Origin: GCA-2698665 sp038101125
GTDB lineage: Bacteria > Pseudomonadota > Gammaproteobacteria > GCA-002705445 > GCA-002716945
Direction of reading: 5' to 3'
DNA length: 64,000 nucleotides
Assembly: GCA_038101125.1 (NCBI GenBank)
Contig: JAYNVZ010000002.1
Span: 1 to 64,000, forward strand
Shown: positions 52,945 through 62,005 of the stretch, piece after piece
Numbering within the stretch: position 1 is the first letter of the stretch
Layout of the letters: each line of letters begins with the position of its first letter
Notes under the pieces: model-generated
Told to the model about the DNA's origin: nothing
Seen by the model: only the letters and a program-made list of their open reading frames with translations
The model's database searches: none
Position numbers and translations under genes: made by a program

Positions 52945-54138
52945 ATGAACATTCATTTAAAAAAAGTCCAATTTAGCCTAATTATCATAATATTGATAAG
53001 TAATATCGGCTTGCCAAATAATAATCTAAATTCATCAGAGAGAGTCCCTGCTGAAAATATTGAACAGTTTGTGGATGTCTTCAACAGAATTAAGGAACAA
53101 TATGTGGATGATGTAGATGATGAAACACTATTCAAGGCTGCAATAAAAGGAATGGTTTCTGGCTTAGATCCACATTCATCTTTTCTTACGAATGATGACT
53201 TCAATGAACTCAAGATTGGAACAACTGGTAAATTTGGAGGACTAGGTATAGAAATAACCACAGAAGATAGTTTCGTTAAAGTTATCACGCCTATAGATGA
53301 CACCCCTGCTAAAAAAGCTGGCATTGAAGCTGGAGACATAATTATAAAAGTCGATGACAAATCCTTAAAAGACATGGATATTGGAGAAGCTGTTAAACTT
53401 ATGAGAGGTGAGCCGGGTACAAATGTTCAAGTAACAATTCTAAGAAAAAAAGTTAGTAAACCTATAGTTATTGACCTTGTGAGACAAATCATTGTATCGA
53501 AAGGGATTAAGACAAAGATATTTAATGAGGATATTGCATATCTTAGACTTTCTAGCTTCCAAGCAAATTCTACGAATGATTTGAAAAGCGCCCTTTATTC
53601 ACTTAAAAAAAATACTGATAAAGAACTTGCTGCTATTATTTTAGATCTAAGAAATAACCCTGGAGGTGTTCTAGGTTCAGCTGTAGGAATTACAGACTTG
53701 TTTTTAAAAGAGGGAAAGATTGTTTATACAAAAGGAAGAACCCTTAATTCTAAACTAGAATATAAAGCTACTGCTCAAGATATTTCAAGTGGTTTGCCAT
53801 TAATAGTAATGATAAACGAAGGTTCTGCTTCGGCATCAGAAATTGTAGCAGGCGCATTACAAGATCACAAACGAGCTAAAATTGTTGGAACTAAATCTTA
53901 TGGGAAAGCATCTGTTCAAACTATACAAGAGTTATCAGATGGTTCTGCTTTAAAATTAACAACTGCTAGATACTATACGCCATTTGGCAGGGATATTCAT
54001 ACTCAGGGTATAGAACCTGATATAGAAATAGAAAGGGAGACTGACAAAGATGTAAAACTCCCAGAGCCATATGATAAGGATAATCAATTATTTGAGGCTA
54101 TCAAAATAGCTGCTAATATGAAAGCTGCTGCACTATAG
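52945..54138 (+). CDS. ctpA: C-terminal processing peptidase (S41, CtpA/Prc type)
   Basis: Periplasmic serine protease of 397 residues. There is an N-terminal hydrophobic signal (about 10-25), a PDZ domain (about 95-165, GLGIEITTEDSFVKVI; GIEAGDIIIKVDD) and a catalytic Ser/Lys pair in NEGSASASEIVAG and GTKSYGKASVQT. It trims or degrades envelope proteins. It is divergent from the ArsR gene. Confidence 0.93.
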   Translation: MNIHLKKVQFSLIIIILISNIGLPNNNLNSSERVPAENIEQFVDVFNRIKEQYVDDVDDETLFKAAIKGMVSGLDPHSSFLTNDDFNELKIGTTGKFGGLGIEITTEDSFVKVITPIDDTPAKKAGIEAGDIIIKVDDKSLKDMDIGEAVKLMRGEPGTNVQVTILRKKVSKPIVIDLVRQIIVSKGIKTKIFNEDIAYLRLSSFQANSTNDLKSALYSLKKNTDKELAAIILDLRNNPGGVLGSAVGITDLFLKEGKIVYTKGRTLNSKLEYKATAQDISSGLPLIVMINEGSASASEIVAGALQDHKRAKIVGTKSYGKASVQTIQELSDGSALKLTTARYYTPFGRDIHTQGIEPDIEIERETDKDVKLPEPYDKDNQLFEAIKIAANMKAAAL

Positions 54139-54151
54139 ATTTTACTTACTC

Positions 54152-55159
54152 ATGTTTAAAACTACTAAGCTAATATGGATATTACTGGTAACAATTTTAA
54201 TATCAGGGTGCACAAGCAATAAAAAAAATCCATGTGATAACTCATCAAAAGTTTATGAAACAATAAATACCGAGTCTAATAAACAAATATGTTTTGAATC
54301 AGTAGATAGTTATGATTTAAATTATAATGGCAAGCCAAATATAATTATATATGGCAACTTAAGTTTTCCTAAAGTCAAAAAAGATAAATATGATGCAGTA
54401 ATTTTGTCACATGGTTCGGGTGGTGTTAGAAAATATCATAAAGCCTATGTTGAGTTACTCAATGACAATGGTTATGTAGTATTTCAACTAGATCATTATA
54501 AAGCAAGAAACATAAGATATGATAAAACATTTTCAAAAGTGTCTGGCATAACATTTATGAATGATGCATATAAAGCATTAAAATTGATTAAGAGTCATCC
54601 TAAGATAAATAAAGTATCATATATCGGTTGGTCCCAAGGTGGCGTAGGACCCATACTTTCCCACTTTAAAAAAGTTACTGACTTAGTTGACAATGGTAGA
54701 AATATTTTTGATTCGAGTATTGCTATATACCCTTATTGTGGATTTACATTTGATAAAGACTCTATATTAAATAATCCTTTATTAATGTTGACAGGTCAGG
54801 ATGATGATTTAACACCAGAAAGGGCTTGTATTAATATATATGAAAAATTTAATCGAGATGATGGCAATATCAATCTCATTTCGCTAGAGGGAGCAAGGCA
54901 TGGATATGATAACCCATTTTTGTTTTTTGGTTTTGAATTCGAAAACTATCCGAGTCTTCATATAATTAATGATGACTGTACACTAACTGTTTCAGACAAT
55001 GGCGAAATTATGTCTTTGTCAAATCAAAAAATTACAGGACCAAAAGAATCAGCTGCAAAACTAGCAGAATGTTCAACAAAAGGTGTATTCGTGAAATATA
55101 GTCCTCATGCTACTGAGGTTACGTTTAAAGAAATAATTAAGTTTCTAGAAAAAATCTAG
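54152..55159 (+). CDS. Alpha/beta hydrolase lipoprotein (dienelactone-hydrolase-like)
   Basis: A 335-residue lipoprotein (signal ILISGC, Cys20). The hydrolase domain has the nucleophile elbow GWSQGGVGP, the acid residue region GQDDDLTP and the catalytic His in GARHGYDNP, in DLH-like order. Outer-membrane or periplasmic location is predicted. Substrate unknown. It overlaps the ferritin-like gene by four bases, convergently. Confidence 0.85.
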   Translation: MFKTTKLIWILLVTILISGCTSNKKNPCDNSSKVYETINTESNKQICFESVDSYDLNYNGKPNIIIYGNLSFPKVKKDKYDAVILSHGSGGVRKYHKAYVELLNDNGYVVFQLDHYKARNIRYDKTFSKVSGITFMNDAYKALKLIKSHPKINKVSYIGWSQGGVGPILSHFKKVTDLVDNGRNIFDSSIAIYPYCGFTFDKDSILNNPLLMLTGQDDDLTPERACINIYEKFNRDDGNINLISLEGARHGYDNPFLFFGFEFENYPSLHIINDDCTLTVSDNGEIMSLSNQKITGPKESAAKLAECSTKGVFVKYSPHATEVTFKEIIKFLEKI

Positions 55160-55593
55160 GCGCTGAAATCTTTAAGCATTTTTTGAATTTCTATACTATG
55201 AATCTCTTCCGTTTTGATCATTTCACGGCCATATTCTTCCAAATATATGCTTTCTCCATTAACCTCATTGACGAGGTCCTTATATAATGAAACTGCATTT
55301 TTTTCATGAGCCGCACTTTCGTTCAGCAGTTCAATAGAATTATGTTTATTTGATTCATCAATGATAGATATTTCTAAAGATGGATGTCCACCTAATCCAG
55401 TAACTAACTCACCAGCTTGTTGTGCATGAAGTAGAGACTCAGTTGCTTGTTCTTTAAAAAATTGTGTCAGACTCAAGCGATCCCTTCCAGTTACCATCAA
55501 AGCGTAATGTGTATATCTCACTACGCCAGAAAGCTCATATTTCATGATTTCATTTAGGATATTTATAACCTTATCTTTGTTTTTTATAGACAT
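55156..55593 (-). CDS. Ferritin-like diiron protein (bacterioferritin-like)
   Basis: A 145-residue four-helix protein with Glu/His iron ligands (YELSGVVRYTHYALM, ESLLHAQQAGE, ESAAHEKNAV and EEIHSIEI). It resembles the bacterioferritin-type ferritins that store iron. Met in the haem-binding position is not certain. A Fur box lies 58 bases upstream of its start, which supports an iron role. Confidence 0.85.
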   Translation of the reverse strand: MSIKNKDKVINILNEIMKYELSGVVRYTHYALMVTGRDRLSLTQFFKEQATESLLHAQQAGELVTGLGGHPSLEISIIDESNKHNSIELLNESAAHEKNAVSLYKDLVNEVNGESIYLEEYGREMIKTEEIHSIEIQKMLKDFSA

Positions 55594-55651
55594 GATTCAT
55601 CATAGCAATATCTATTTAAATAGTAAAATCATCTTATAAATAATATAATAT

Positions 55652-55670
55652 GATAATGATAATTACTCTT
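55652..55670. promoter_or_regulatory. Fur box between the ferritin-like and SHOCT genes
   Basis: GATAATGATAATTACTCTT matches the 19-bp Fur consensus at 15 positions, with the first 12 perfect. It is placed to control the ferritin-like gene (minus), the small secreted protein (plus) or both. Confidence 0.8.
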
Positions 55671-55680
55671 AGTAGGATTT

Positions 55681-55992
55681 ATGAAGATGAATAAGTTTCT
55701 AATATTATTGTTAGTTTTAAGTTTTACCCTGCCTCAGGTCATTGTTGCTGACAATGTTTCAAGGCCAAGTGCAAATAATAAAATGAATATCTCAAAGAAA
55801 ACATTAGATGAAAAAGAAAATTCTTTTTTTAGTCGATTACTAAAAGGGGACTTCGATTATGGTTCTCCAGAAAGTGGCAATGAAAATATTATTAAACAAA
55901 TTAAGATGCTATCAGATTTAAAGAACGATGGCATACTTACTCAAGTTGAGTTTGATGAAAAAAAGAAGCTTTTATTGGATAAGATGAAATAG
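55681..55992 (+). CDS. Small secreted protein with C-terminal SHOCT domain
   Basis: A 103-residue protein with signal peptide (cleavage near IVADN), a variable middle and a SHOCT motif (LSDLKNDGILTQVEFDEKKKLLLDKM) at the C-terminus. SHOCT domains mediate oligomerisation. The Fur box upstream suggests response to iron. Confidence 0.75.
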   Translation: MKMNKFLILLLVLSFTLPQVIVADNVSRPSANNKMNISKKTLDEKENSFFSRLLKGDFDYGSPESGNENIIKQIKMLSDLKNDGILTQVEFDEKKKLLLDKMK

Positions 55993-56017
55993 CCCCGAAG
56001 CAAAAAAGGTACGAATA

Positions 56018-56899
56018 GTGAAGAAGAAACTTGGTATTATAGGCGGCAGTGGCTTATATGATATTGATGAATCTATCAAGTCCATTTGGGAAACTATAGA
56101 TACTCCTTGGGGCAAACCATCAGACCAAGTGCTTACCTTAAAATTTAAGACACATGATATATGTTTTATTCCACGACATGGAAGGAATCACACTATCTCG
56201 CCATCAAATATTAACTACCGTGCCAACATAGATGCGCTCAAACAAAAAGGTGTTACAGATATAATTTCAATATCTGCTGTAGGTTCCCTGAGAGAAGAGT
56301 TGCCACCTGGGTACTTTGTACTAGTTGATCAATTCATTGATCTGACAACTAATAGAAAAAAAACTTTTTACGATGAAGAAATTATTGCTCATGTATCAAT
56401 GGCTCATCCCACTAGTATTGATTTGATTGAACTTTGTTGTAAGTCTCTAAAAAAACAAAATATTAAGTATATAAAAGGAGCAACGTATGTTGCTATTGAA
56501 GGGCCACACTTTTCTAGCAAAGCTGAGTCAAATCTTTACAAATCATGGGGAGCAGATATTATTGGTATGACAAATATGCCTGAGGCAAAATTAGCTAAAG
56601 AGGCAGAGATGAGGTATTGCTCAGTAGGCATGGTAACTGACTATGATTCATGGAGATTTAAAGACGACCATATTGATATCGATTCGATTTTAAAAACATT
56701 ATCAGACAACACCATCCTTGCAAAGAAGATGGTTAAAGATATTATTGATAATCTTGACTTAAGTGTGAATGGCAATGATGATACTCATAGATGTTTAGAT
56801 ACAGCAATAATAACACCGCGTGATAAAATGACTGAAAAGACAATGAATAAACTTAAAACTATTGCGGGTAGAGTATTGTTCAACAACAATCTAGATTAA
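56018..56899 (+). CDS. mtnP: S-methyl-5'-thioadenosine phosphorylase
   Basis: Phosphorolysis of methylthioadenosine from polyamine synthesis. GIIGGSGLYD, FIPRHGRNHTISPSNINYRAN, VAIEGPHFSS and IIGMTNMPEAKLAKEAEMRY are family marks; MTNMPEA agrees with MTAP over purine nucleoside phosphorylase. The start is GTG 56018. Length is 293. Confidence 0.93.
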   Translation: MKKKLGIIGGSGLYDIDESIKSIWETIDTPWGKPSDQVLTLKFKTHDICFIPRHGRNHTISPSNINYRANIDALKQKGVTDIISISAVGSLREELPPGYFVLVDQFIDLTTNRKKTFYDEEIIAHVSMAHPTSIDLIELCCKSLKKQNIKYIKGATYVAIEGPHFSSKAESNLYKSWGADIIGMTNMPEAKLAKEAEMRYCSVGMVTDYDSWRFKDDHIDIDSILKTLSDNTILAKKMVKDIIDNLDLSVNGNDDTHRCLDTAIITPRDKMTEKTMNKLKTIAGRVLFNNNLD

Positions 56900-56935
56900 T
56901 GATTTTGTGCGATAGTTTTTTGTGGCTCAACTAAT

Positions 56936-57514
56936 ATGTGTGGAAGATATACTCTAAAAAATAAAGATGCAGTTAAGGAATTATATGGTATAGATATAAA
57001 GCCAAATTATAATGTTGCCCCATCATCGGAAGTTATTGTTTTGTCAAGCGGACCAAATATCATGAAATGGTCATATTCCCCAAGCTGGGCAAAAAAACCT
57101 ATGAATATAATTAATGCAAGAGTTGAAACCCTAGATGAAAAACCATCTTTCAGAGAATCTAAAAGATGTGTTTTTATAACAGACGGTTGGTATGAGTGGA
57201 AGAGGTGGTTTGACTGGGAGAGAAGAGAGAATAAAAAAGTCCCCTATTATCATACGAATAATAATAAGATTATACATATTGCTGGCATATACAATAACAA
57301 TGGATGTGCCGTGATTACCGAGCAGGCAGATAGTAAGTTTAAAGAGATTCATCACAGAAAACCTGTGCTTCTAAATGACAATGAGATTAAGGTATGGCTT
57401 GAAGGCGATATAGTTAGAAATAGTAAATTGTCGAAAGATATAGAAATATTCAGAGTAAATAGCTATGTTAATTCAGTAAAAAATAATGATATTAAATGTA
57501 TAGAGCGAACATAA
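56936..57514 (+). CDS. SRAP/YedK-family abasic-site crosslinking protein
   Basis: Protects abasic sites in single-stranded DNA by a thiazolidine link through Cys2. MCGRYTL has Cys2 next to the start Met. NVAPSS, NARVETLDEKPSFRE, DGWYEWKR (catalytic Glu) and the His region EIHHRKPVLL are present. Length is 192, close to YedK. Confidence 0.92.
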   Translation: MCGRYTLKNKDAVKELYGIDIKPNYNVAPSSEVIVLSSGPNIMKWSYSPSWAKKPMNIINARVETLDEKPSFRESKRCVFITDGWYEWKRWFDWERRENKKVPYYHTNNNKIIHIAGIYNNNGCAVITEQADSKFKEIHHRKPVLLNDNEIKVWLEGDIVRNSKLSKDIEIFRVNSYVNSVKNNDIKCIERT

Positions 57515-57651
57515 TGGTTTTTATAATATGGCTTGGGTTAGTGATTATCTGGAATTATGGAGTCCCGCTTGCCTCACCAGGAGAAGATGTTTTAGTAGCT
57601 GTATTATTATCTATATTTTCTATGGTTGTGAACAGATTATTTGTTAAGTGA
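57514..57651 (+). CDS. Tiny membrane protein (45 aa)
   Basis: ATG 57514 overlaps the SRAP stop by one base (TAATG) and the frame stays open for 45 codons. The protein has two hydrophobic stretches (1-13 and 26-38) around a Pro/Gly turn (GVPLASPGED), like a membrane hairpin. It overlaps the convergent gene by 15 bases. Real expression is uncertain. Confidence 0.45.
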   Translation: MVFIIWLGLVIIWNYGVPLASPGEDVLVAVLLSIFSMVVNRLFVK

Positions 57652-58038
57652 CTCCTCAAGCTTAGATTCTAGATTTGAATCGTAAAGTTTGCACTGTGCG
57701 TACAATATCTTATCTTTAAATGGTACATTATATATTAAAGACTCAGAGTTAATGTAAGAATGATATTTGCCACAACCATTGGCTAAACTATCTAATGAAA
57801 TTAGTACCCTATCATCAATTGTCTTATAACAATGTAACGTTTTTTTAATAAAGTTTTTTCCATTACTGCTAATGAGTATATTGTACTTAACTACCTCAAT
57901 ATTGTTCATAAAAACAAAACCACCCTTAACTGAATGACTCTGTGTACTACATAAAAAGCTTTTATGCTCATAATTAGACGCATAAGTACTAGATGATATC
58001 GGTAAGAATATTAACACAAAAAAAAATATGACTGGCAT
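57637..58038 (-). CDS. Secreted protein of unknown function
   Basis: A 133-residue protein with an N-terminal signal peptide (FFVLIFLPISSSTYA) and four to five Cys in the mature part, so disulfides are likely. No family is recognised. It follows the 129-residue gene by three bases. Confidence 0.6.
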   Translation of the reverse strand: MPVIFFFVLIFLPISSSTYASNYEHKSFLCSTQSHSVKGGFVFMNNIEVVKYNILISSNGKNFIKKTLHCYKTIDDRVLISLDSLANGCGKYHSYINSESLIYNVPFKDKILYAQCKLYDSNLESKLEESLNK

Positions 58039-58041
58039 TAG

Positions 58042-58431
58042 TTAATCCTTGATATTAAATTTGTCCCATCCATTATTTTTTTTAAACTCGTCTAATTCTT
58101 GATCATATTTAACAAATTCTTTATAGGCAGGATCGTTATGTGAATCTGGATTATCACGATTAATTGAAAAGTGTGCAGCGCTTCGCTTTTTACATATCTG
58201 GGTATATGCATTCTTACCAAGAGCATCTAAACTAACATAAAACTCTTCACATTGTTCCAGAGCACCTTTGCCAACGATACTTCTATCCTTGACAGTTAAT
58301 CTTCTAAAGCTTCCTGTGAGCTCTTTAACCTGACTTAATGACCATGAGTCCCCAAGTTGATTTTTAAGATCTCTCTCTTTTCTGAGTTGATTATCCCAGT
58401 CGATAACTCTTTTTGAGCTGATTTTATTCAA
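58042..58431 (-). CDS. Hypothetical soluble protein
   Basis: A 129-residue, charged, probably helical protein with a TTG start at 58431, since no ATG exists in the first part of the frame. The TTG lies inside the last codons of a 25-residue ORF that has a strong ribosome site, so translation may be coupled. No family is recognised. Confidence 0.55.
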   Translation of the reverse strand: MNKISSKRVIDWDNQLRKERDLKNQLGDSWSLSQVKELTGSFRRLTVKDRSIVGKGALEQCEEFYVSLDALGKNAYTQICKKRSAAHFSINRDNPDSHNDPAYKEFVKYDQELDEFKKNNGWDKFNIKD

Positions 58432-58501
58432 TTTTATTTTTCCTTAAAAGCACAACAAATAACCAAATTAAGAATAAAAATACAATAATAGATAGTATCA
58501 T
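58424..58501 (-). CDS. 25-residue single-helix membrane peptide
   Basis: ATG 58501 follows a perfect AAGGAGG (58508-58514, minus strand) at six bases. The peptide is one hydrophobic helix with a basic end (RKNKIE). It overlaps the start of the next gene. The strong ribosome site supports translation; the role may be a small membrane protein or a coupling leader. Confidence 0.55.
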   Translation of the reverse strand: MILSIIVFLFLIWLFVVLLRKNKIE

Positions 58502-58615
58502 AAATATCCTCCTTATTTCAGTATGACCCTAATCAACTTTTTTACAAGATTGATTTTGAGAAAATAATGATAATAAATAATCACTATTTCGCTTTAATAC
58601 TAACAGATTAATTGG

Positions 58616-59017
58616 TTAGTCATTTTTGCGTACATACTTTTGTTTTGAAGGAATAATACCTCTGACACCACCCCTTGGGTTTTCAATATCACCATTTCTC
58701 CTTGGGAATAAATGAATGTGTAGGTGAAAAATAGACTGTCCTCCATCCTTACCATCATTGGCGCCAACATTAAATCCTGTCACAGTAGGATCGATCTCTC
58801 GAATTTGATCTCGCTGACTTTTTAGGATACTGAATACTGCTGCTTGCTCGTCTTTATTCATATCAAAATAAGAAGCAAAACATCGTCTTGGAATTATAAG
58901 TGTGTGTAGAGGTGTTACAGGATAACTGTCTCTAGTTGCTATAAAAAATTCGTTTTGATCAACAATTTCTTTTTCATAACCAGGCTGTTGTATTTTGCAA
59001 AATAAACAATCAATCAT
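58616..59017 (-). CDS. HIT-family nucleotide hydrolase
   Basis: A 133-residue protein with the triad HLHIHLFPRR and the N-terminal CLFCKIQ motif. Hydrolyses nucleoside phosphoramidates or dinucleotides. It overlaps the next gene upstream by one base and ends an operon of YtoQ, DUF2805 and a membrane protein. Confidence 0.9.
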   Translation of the reverse strand: MIDCLFCKIQQPGYEKEIVDQNEFFIATRDSYPVTPLHTLIIPRRCFASYFDMNKDEQAAVFSILKSQRDQIREIDPTVTGFNVGANDGKDGGQSIFHLHIHLFPRRNGDIENPRGGVRGIIPSKQKYVRKND

Positions 59018-59286
59018 TATAGTAAAACTCCATGTTGTATATAAGTTATTGTTGGCATATTAATTAATGCCATTAATATTGGCGATGTCAAGATGCCTAA
59101 AATGGAAAAAAGTATTCCGAGTGTGCCAGCTAAATATTCATGCTTAGTGATTGCCAGTATACCAAAAATAAACGCAAGAGGGCTAAATATAAATGATAAA
59201 ATAAAAACTCCTACAAACCCAAAAATTATACTTAAGGTTCCATAATTTTGGACTGATTCTCTAATAATAATTTTTTCTTTATCCAT
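59017..59286 (-). CDS. Small membrane protein, DUF4190-like
   Basis: An 89-residue protein with two membrane helices (about 15-45 and 53-75), with GFVGVFILSFIFSPLAFIFGILAI as in DUF4190 proteins. Function unknown. Confidence 0.6.
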   Translation of the reverse strand: MDKEKIIIRESVQNYGTLSIIFGFVGVFILSFIFSPLAFIFGILAITKHEYLAGTLGILFSILGILTSPILMALINMPTITYIQHGVLL

Positions 59287-59294
59287 AATTAGCT

Positions 59295-59504
59295 TTACTT
59301 ATAATGTTTCCGTCTATCAGAGAATAACTTGACCCTCTTCCTCCAGTGTTTATAAGAATTATGCGTAATGTTTTTTTTCATTATCTTCTTAACACTGTCC
59401 TCAGATAACCCATATTGCTCCTTAATAGATGAAAAACTAACGTCATCAGATAATGCCATCTCAATAATTGCACTAATATCTGTTTCTGTTAAATCTTTAT
59501 CCAT
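59295..59504 (-). CDS. DUF2805 (TIGR03643) small protein
   Basis: A 69-residue basic protein with an HTH-like pattern (FSSIKEQYGLSEDSVKKIMK) and the ending KHWRKRVKLFSDRRKHY of the TIGR03643 family. These genes often belong to light- or oxidative-stress sets next to photolyase; none is seen here. Confidence 0.75.
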   Translation of the reverse strand: MDKDLTETDISAIIEMALSDDVSFSSIKEQYGLSEDSVKKIMKKNITHNSYKHWRKRVKLFSDRRKHYK

Positions 59505-59509
59505 GATCT

Positions 59510-59956
59510 TTATAATGACCCTTCTATAACGTACTTCAATATTCTAACAACCTGATGTTGATCTTTTGCTACTGCTACTGCAGATGCATCAACCTCTTTT
59601 AAAGCATGTTGATGATCATCGCTATGTATTACTATTATTGACTTACTAAGTGCCGAGGCATACCCAGCATCAAATGCTGCATTCCATTGTTTATATTTTT
59701 CCCCAAATTTTACAATAACTACATCACTTTCTTTAATAGCTTTTTTAGTTCTAATAGAATTGATACTTGCTCCTTTATTATCTTTCCAATAATTATTTTC
59801 TTCGCCACCAAGAATCTCTACACCACAGTTGTCGGATGATTCATGATCTGTATTTGGTGATGAAAAATTAATCGAAAGATCTTCACTTTTACAAAGCTTG
59901 ATTATTTCATCTCTCCAGTCAGTATGTATTTCTCCTGACAAATATACATTTAACAT
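59510..59956 (-). CDS. YtoQ-family protein
   Basis: A 148-residue soluble protein matching YtoQ: MLNVYLSGEIHTDWR, IRTKKAIKESDVVIVKFGEKY and the AAFDAGYASALSKSIIVIH segment. The fold resembles nucleoside 2-deoxyribosyltransferases. It is the first gene of a four-gene operon; a palindrome lies about 90 bases upstream. Confidence 0.8.
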   Translation of the reverse strand: MLNVYLSGEIHTDWRDEIIKLCKSEDLSINFSSPNTDHESSDNCGVEILGGEENNYWKDNKGASINSIRTKKAIKESDVVIVKFGEKYKQWNAAFDAGYASALSKSIIVIHSDDHQHALKEVDASAVAVAKDQHQVVRILKYVIEGSL

Positions 59957-60046
59957 TTATTTCTCCTTAGCTAATTAGATTTTGATCAGTTAGTCAATAT
60001 TTTGGTTTGACATAATTTTTCGTCGACAAAATACTATTCTATTACA

Positions 60047-60068
60047 ATTTGTTACAATTTTAACAAAT
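60047..60068. promoter_or_regulatory. Palindrome upstream of the YtoQ operon
   Basis: Perfect 8-bp arms ATTTGTTA and TAACAAAT with a six-base centre, in the 154-base region before YtoQ. As the other neighbour (the ABC gene) ends here, the site most likely serves the YtoQ operon. Confidence 0.55.
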
Positions 60069-60110
60069 GTCCTATGTTTATACTATGATTATAAATAATA
60101 CATACTATAG

Positions 60111-61892
60111 TTATTCTATAGACTCTTTCTGAAGATTCCACATTTGGAAATATAAGCCTTTTGTACTGAGAAGATAATTATGCTTTCCACTTTCAATTAT
60201 TTCCCCATTATCTAGAACATAAATCTTATGAGAATCTTTAATAGTCGAGAGTCTATGTGCAATAACTAAAGATGAAATATTCTTTGAAATTGTATTCATT
60301 GAACTTAATATTTTACTTTCTGACTTAGAATCTAAACTTGAAGTAGCTTCATCAAATAATATAATTTTAGGATTTTTTAGCACTGCTCTAGCGATAGCAA
60401 CTCGTTGTTTTTCTCCGCCTGAAAGTTTTAATCCTCTTTCACCAACTACTGTTTCATATTTATCGGGTAGACTATCTATAAAGTCATGAATATTTGCAAG
60501 TCTTGCCGCTCTAATTACGTCTTCTTTGTTTGAAGCATTATCAGCATATTGTATATTGAAGAAAATACTTTCATTGAAAAGAACGGTATCTTGAGGGACT
60601 ACAGCTATATTTTTATGTAGACTATATTGGGAGCAATTAGAGATATTTTGATCATCTATTGAAATCATACCATCGCTAACATTATAAAATCTATAAAGAA
60701 GTCTCCCTATAGTTGATTTTCCTGAAACTGATGGACCAACAATCGCAACTTTTTTGCCAGCAGGAATCTCTAAAGAAATGTCTTTTAATATGCTCCTATT
60801 TTGGTTATATGAAAAAGAAACATCTTTAAATTTTATATTACCAGTCTTAACAACCAGATCTTTTGCATTTTCTTTGTCAACTATTTCAATTTTCTGATCT
60901 AATAATTTTAATAACATATTCATATCTGCCAAAGCATATGTAATCTGTCTATAAACTATGCCTAAAGTATTTAGAGGTACAAATAGTTGTAACATTAATG
61001 CATTTACGAGAACTAAGTCGCCCAAAGTCAGTGACCCATCTACAACTCCTGATGATGCAAAAATCATTATAATTGTTACGCCAATGGTAATAATTACAGC
61101 TTGGCCAAAGTTTAGCAATGACATGGTCTTTGTGCTTTGCATTGCTGCATTCTCCCACTTGAATAAAACATCGCCATACCGTTTAATTTCATATTCCTCA
61201 TTATTAAAATACTTAACTGTTTCATAATTTAGCAAACTATCAACAGCAATAGAATTTGCTTTAGAGTCAAGACGGTTCATCTCATGTCTATAGTTCATCC
61301 TCCAATTAGTAACCATTAACGTAAATATAATATAAATAATAATTGTTAATAATATTATAAGTGCAAAAGCAGACTCATAAGTTGTAAGTAAAATAGCTCC
61401 TACAAGGAGGACTTCAATAAATGTTGGCAAAATAATAAATATCATATAATTAATTAGGGATGATAAGCTTTGAGTTCCTCTTTCAAGATCTCTTATAATT
61501 GAACCGGTTTGTCTTTCTAGATGAAATCTCAAAGACATTTTATGGAGATGATCTAATACTCTTACTGAGATCTTATACACAGCATGGTATCTAACCTTTG
61601 CAAATAAAACATCTCTAAGCTCACTGAAAAAAGCTGTAGTGAGTCTCAATGAGCCATATGCAATTAAAAGGCCAAGCGGTAAAATTAATAAAGTATTGTC
61701 ATTATTAAGAGAGTCAACTATCTCTTTTAGTAACACTGGAACTGCTACAGTTGCTACTTTTGCAATCACCAAAAATAGTAGCCCAAAGATAACTCTTGAT
61801 TTAAAATCCCATATGTATGGGAACATTTTTGTAAGATTATCTAAGTTTTGTCTATCATCCTCTGATATCTCTGTCCTTGAGGTAAAAATCAT
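60111..61892 (-). CDS. ABC exporter, ATM1-like (fused membrane and ATPase domains)
   Basis: A 593-residue half-transporter: six membrane helices (about 32-310) and one ATPase (Walker A GPSVSGKST, signature LSGGEKQRVAIARA, Walker B LFDEATSSLD). Sequence features such as NYETVKYFNNEEYE and FGQAVI in the membrane domain match the ATM1/HMT1 group, which exports glutathione-linked sulfur or metal species. This would suit sulfur metabolism, but the substrate is unproven. Confidence 0.88.
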   Translation of the reverse strand: MIFTSRTEISEDDRQNLDNLTKMFPYIWDFKSRVIFGLLFLVIAKVATVAVPVLLKEIVDSLNNDNTLLILPLGLLIAYGSLRLTTAFFSELRDVLFAKVRYHAVYKISVRVLDHLHKMSLRFHLERQTGSIIRDLERGTQSLSSLINYMIFIILPTFIEVLLVGAILLTTYESAFALIILLTIIIYIIFTLMVTNWRMNYRHEMNRLDSKANSIAVDSLLNYETVKYFNNEEYEIKRYGDVLFKWENAAMQSTKTMSLLNFGQAVIITIGVTIIMIFASSGVVDGSLTLGDLVLVNALMLQLFVPLNTLGIVYRQITYALADMNMLLKLLDQKIEIVDKENAKDLVVKTGNIKFKDVSFSYNQNRSILKDISLEIPAGKKVAIVGPSVSGKSTIGRLLYRFYNVSDGMISIDDQNISNCSQYSLHKNIAVVPQDTVLFNESIFFNIQYADNASNKEDVIRAARLANIHDFIDSLPDKYETVVGERGLKLSGGEKQRVAIARAVLKNPKIILFDEATSSLDSKSESKILSSMNTISKNISSLVIAHRLSTIKDSHKIYVLDNGEIIESGKHNYLLSTKGLYFQMWNLQKESIE

Positions 61893-61908
61893 ATTTGTTA
61901 ATCCAAAA

Positions 61909-61931
61909 CTATTCCACTGTTACTGATTTCG
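61909..61931. repeat. Displaced copy of the glmS 3' end (putative att site)
   Basis: This 23-base stretch repeats the last 23 bases of glmS (62749-62771) in the same orientation with 20 identities, including the stop codon and the codons for KSVTVE. It lies on the far side of the HNH nuclease gene, 840 bases away. Confidence 0.75.
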
Positions 61932-62005
61932 TTCGTTTGGGCATGATGTTCATCGGTCTCAACATATTGAGTTTCCTTAGTTTTTTGTATACCTTTTGCT
62001 TTATA

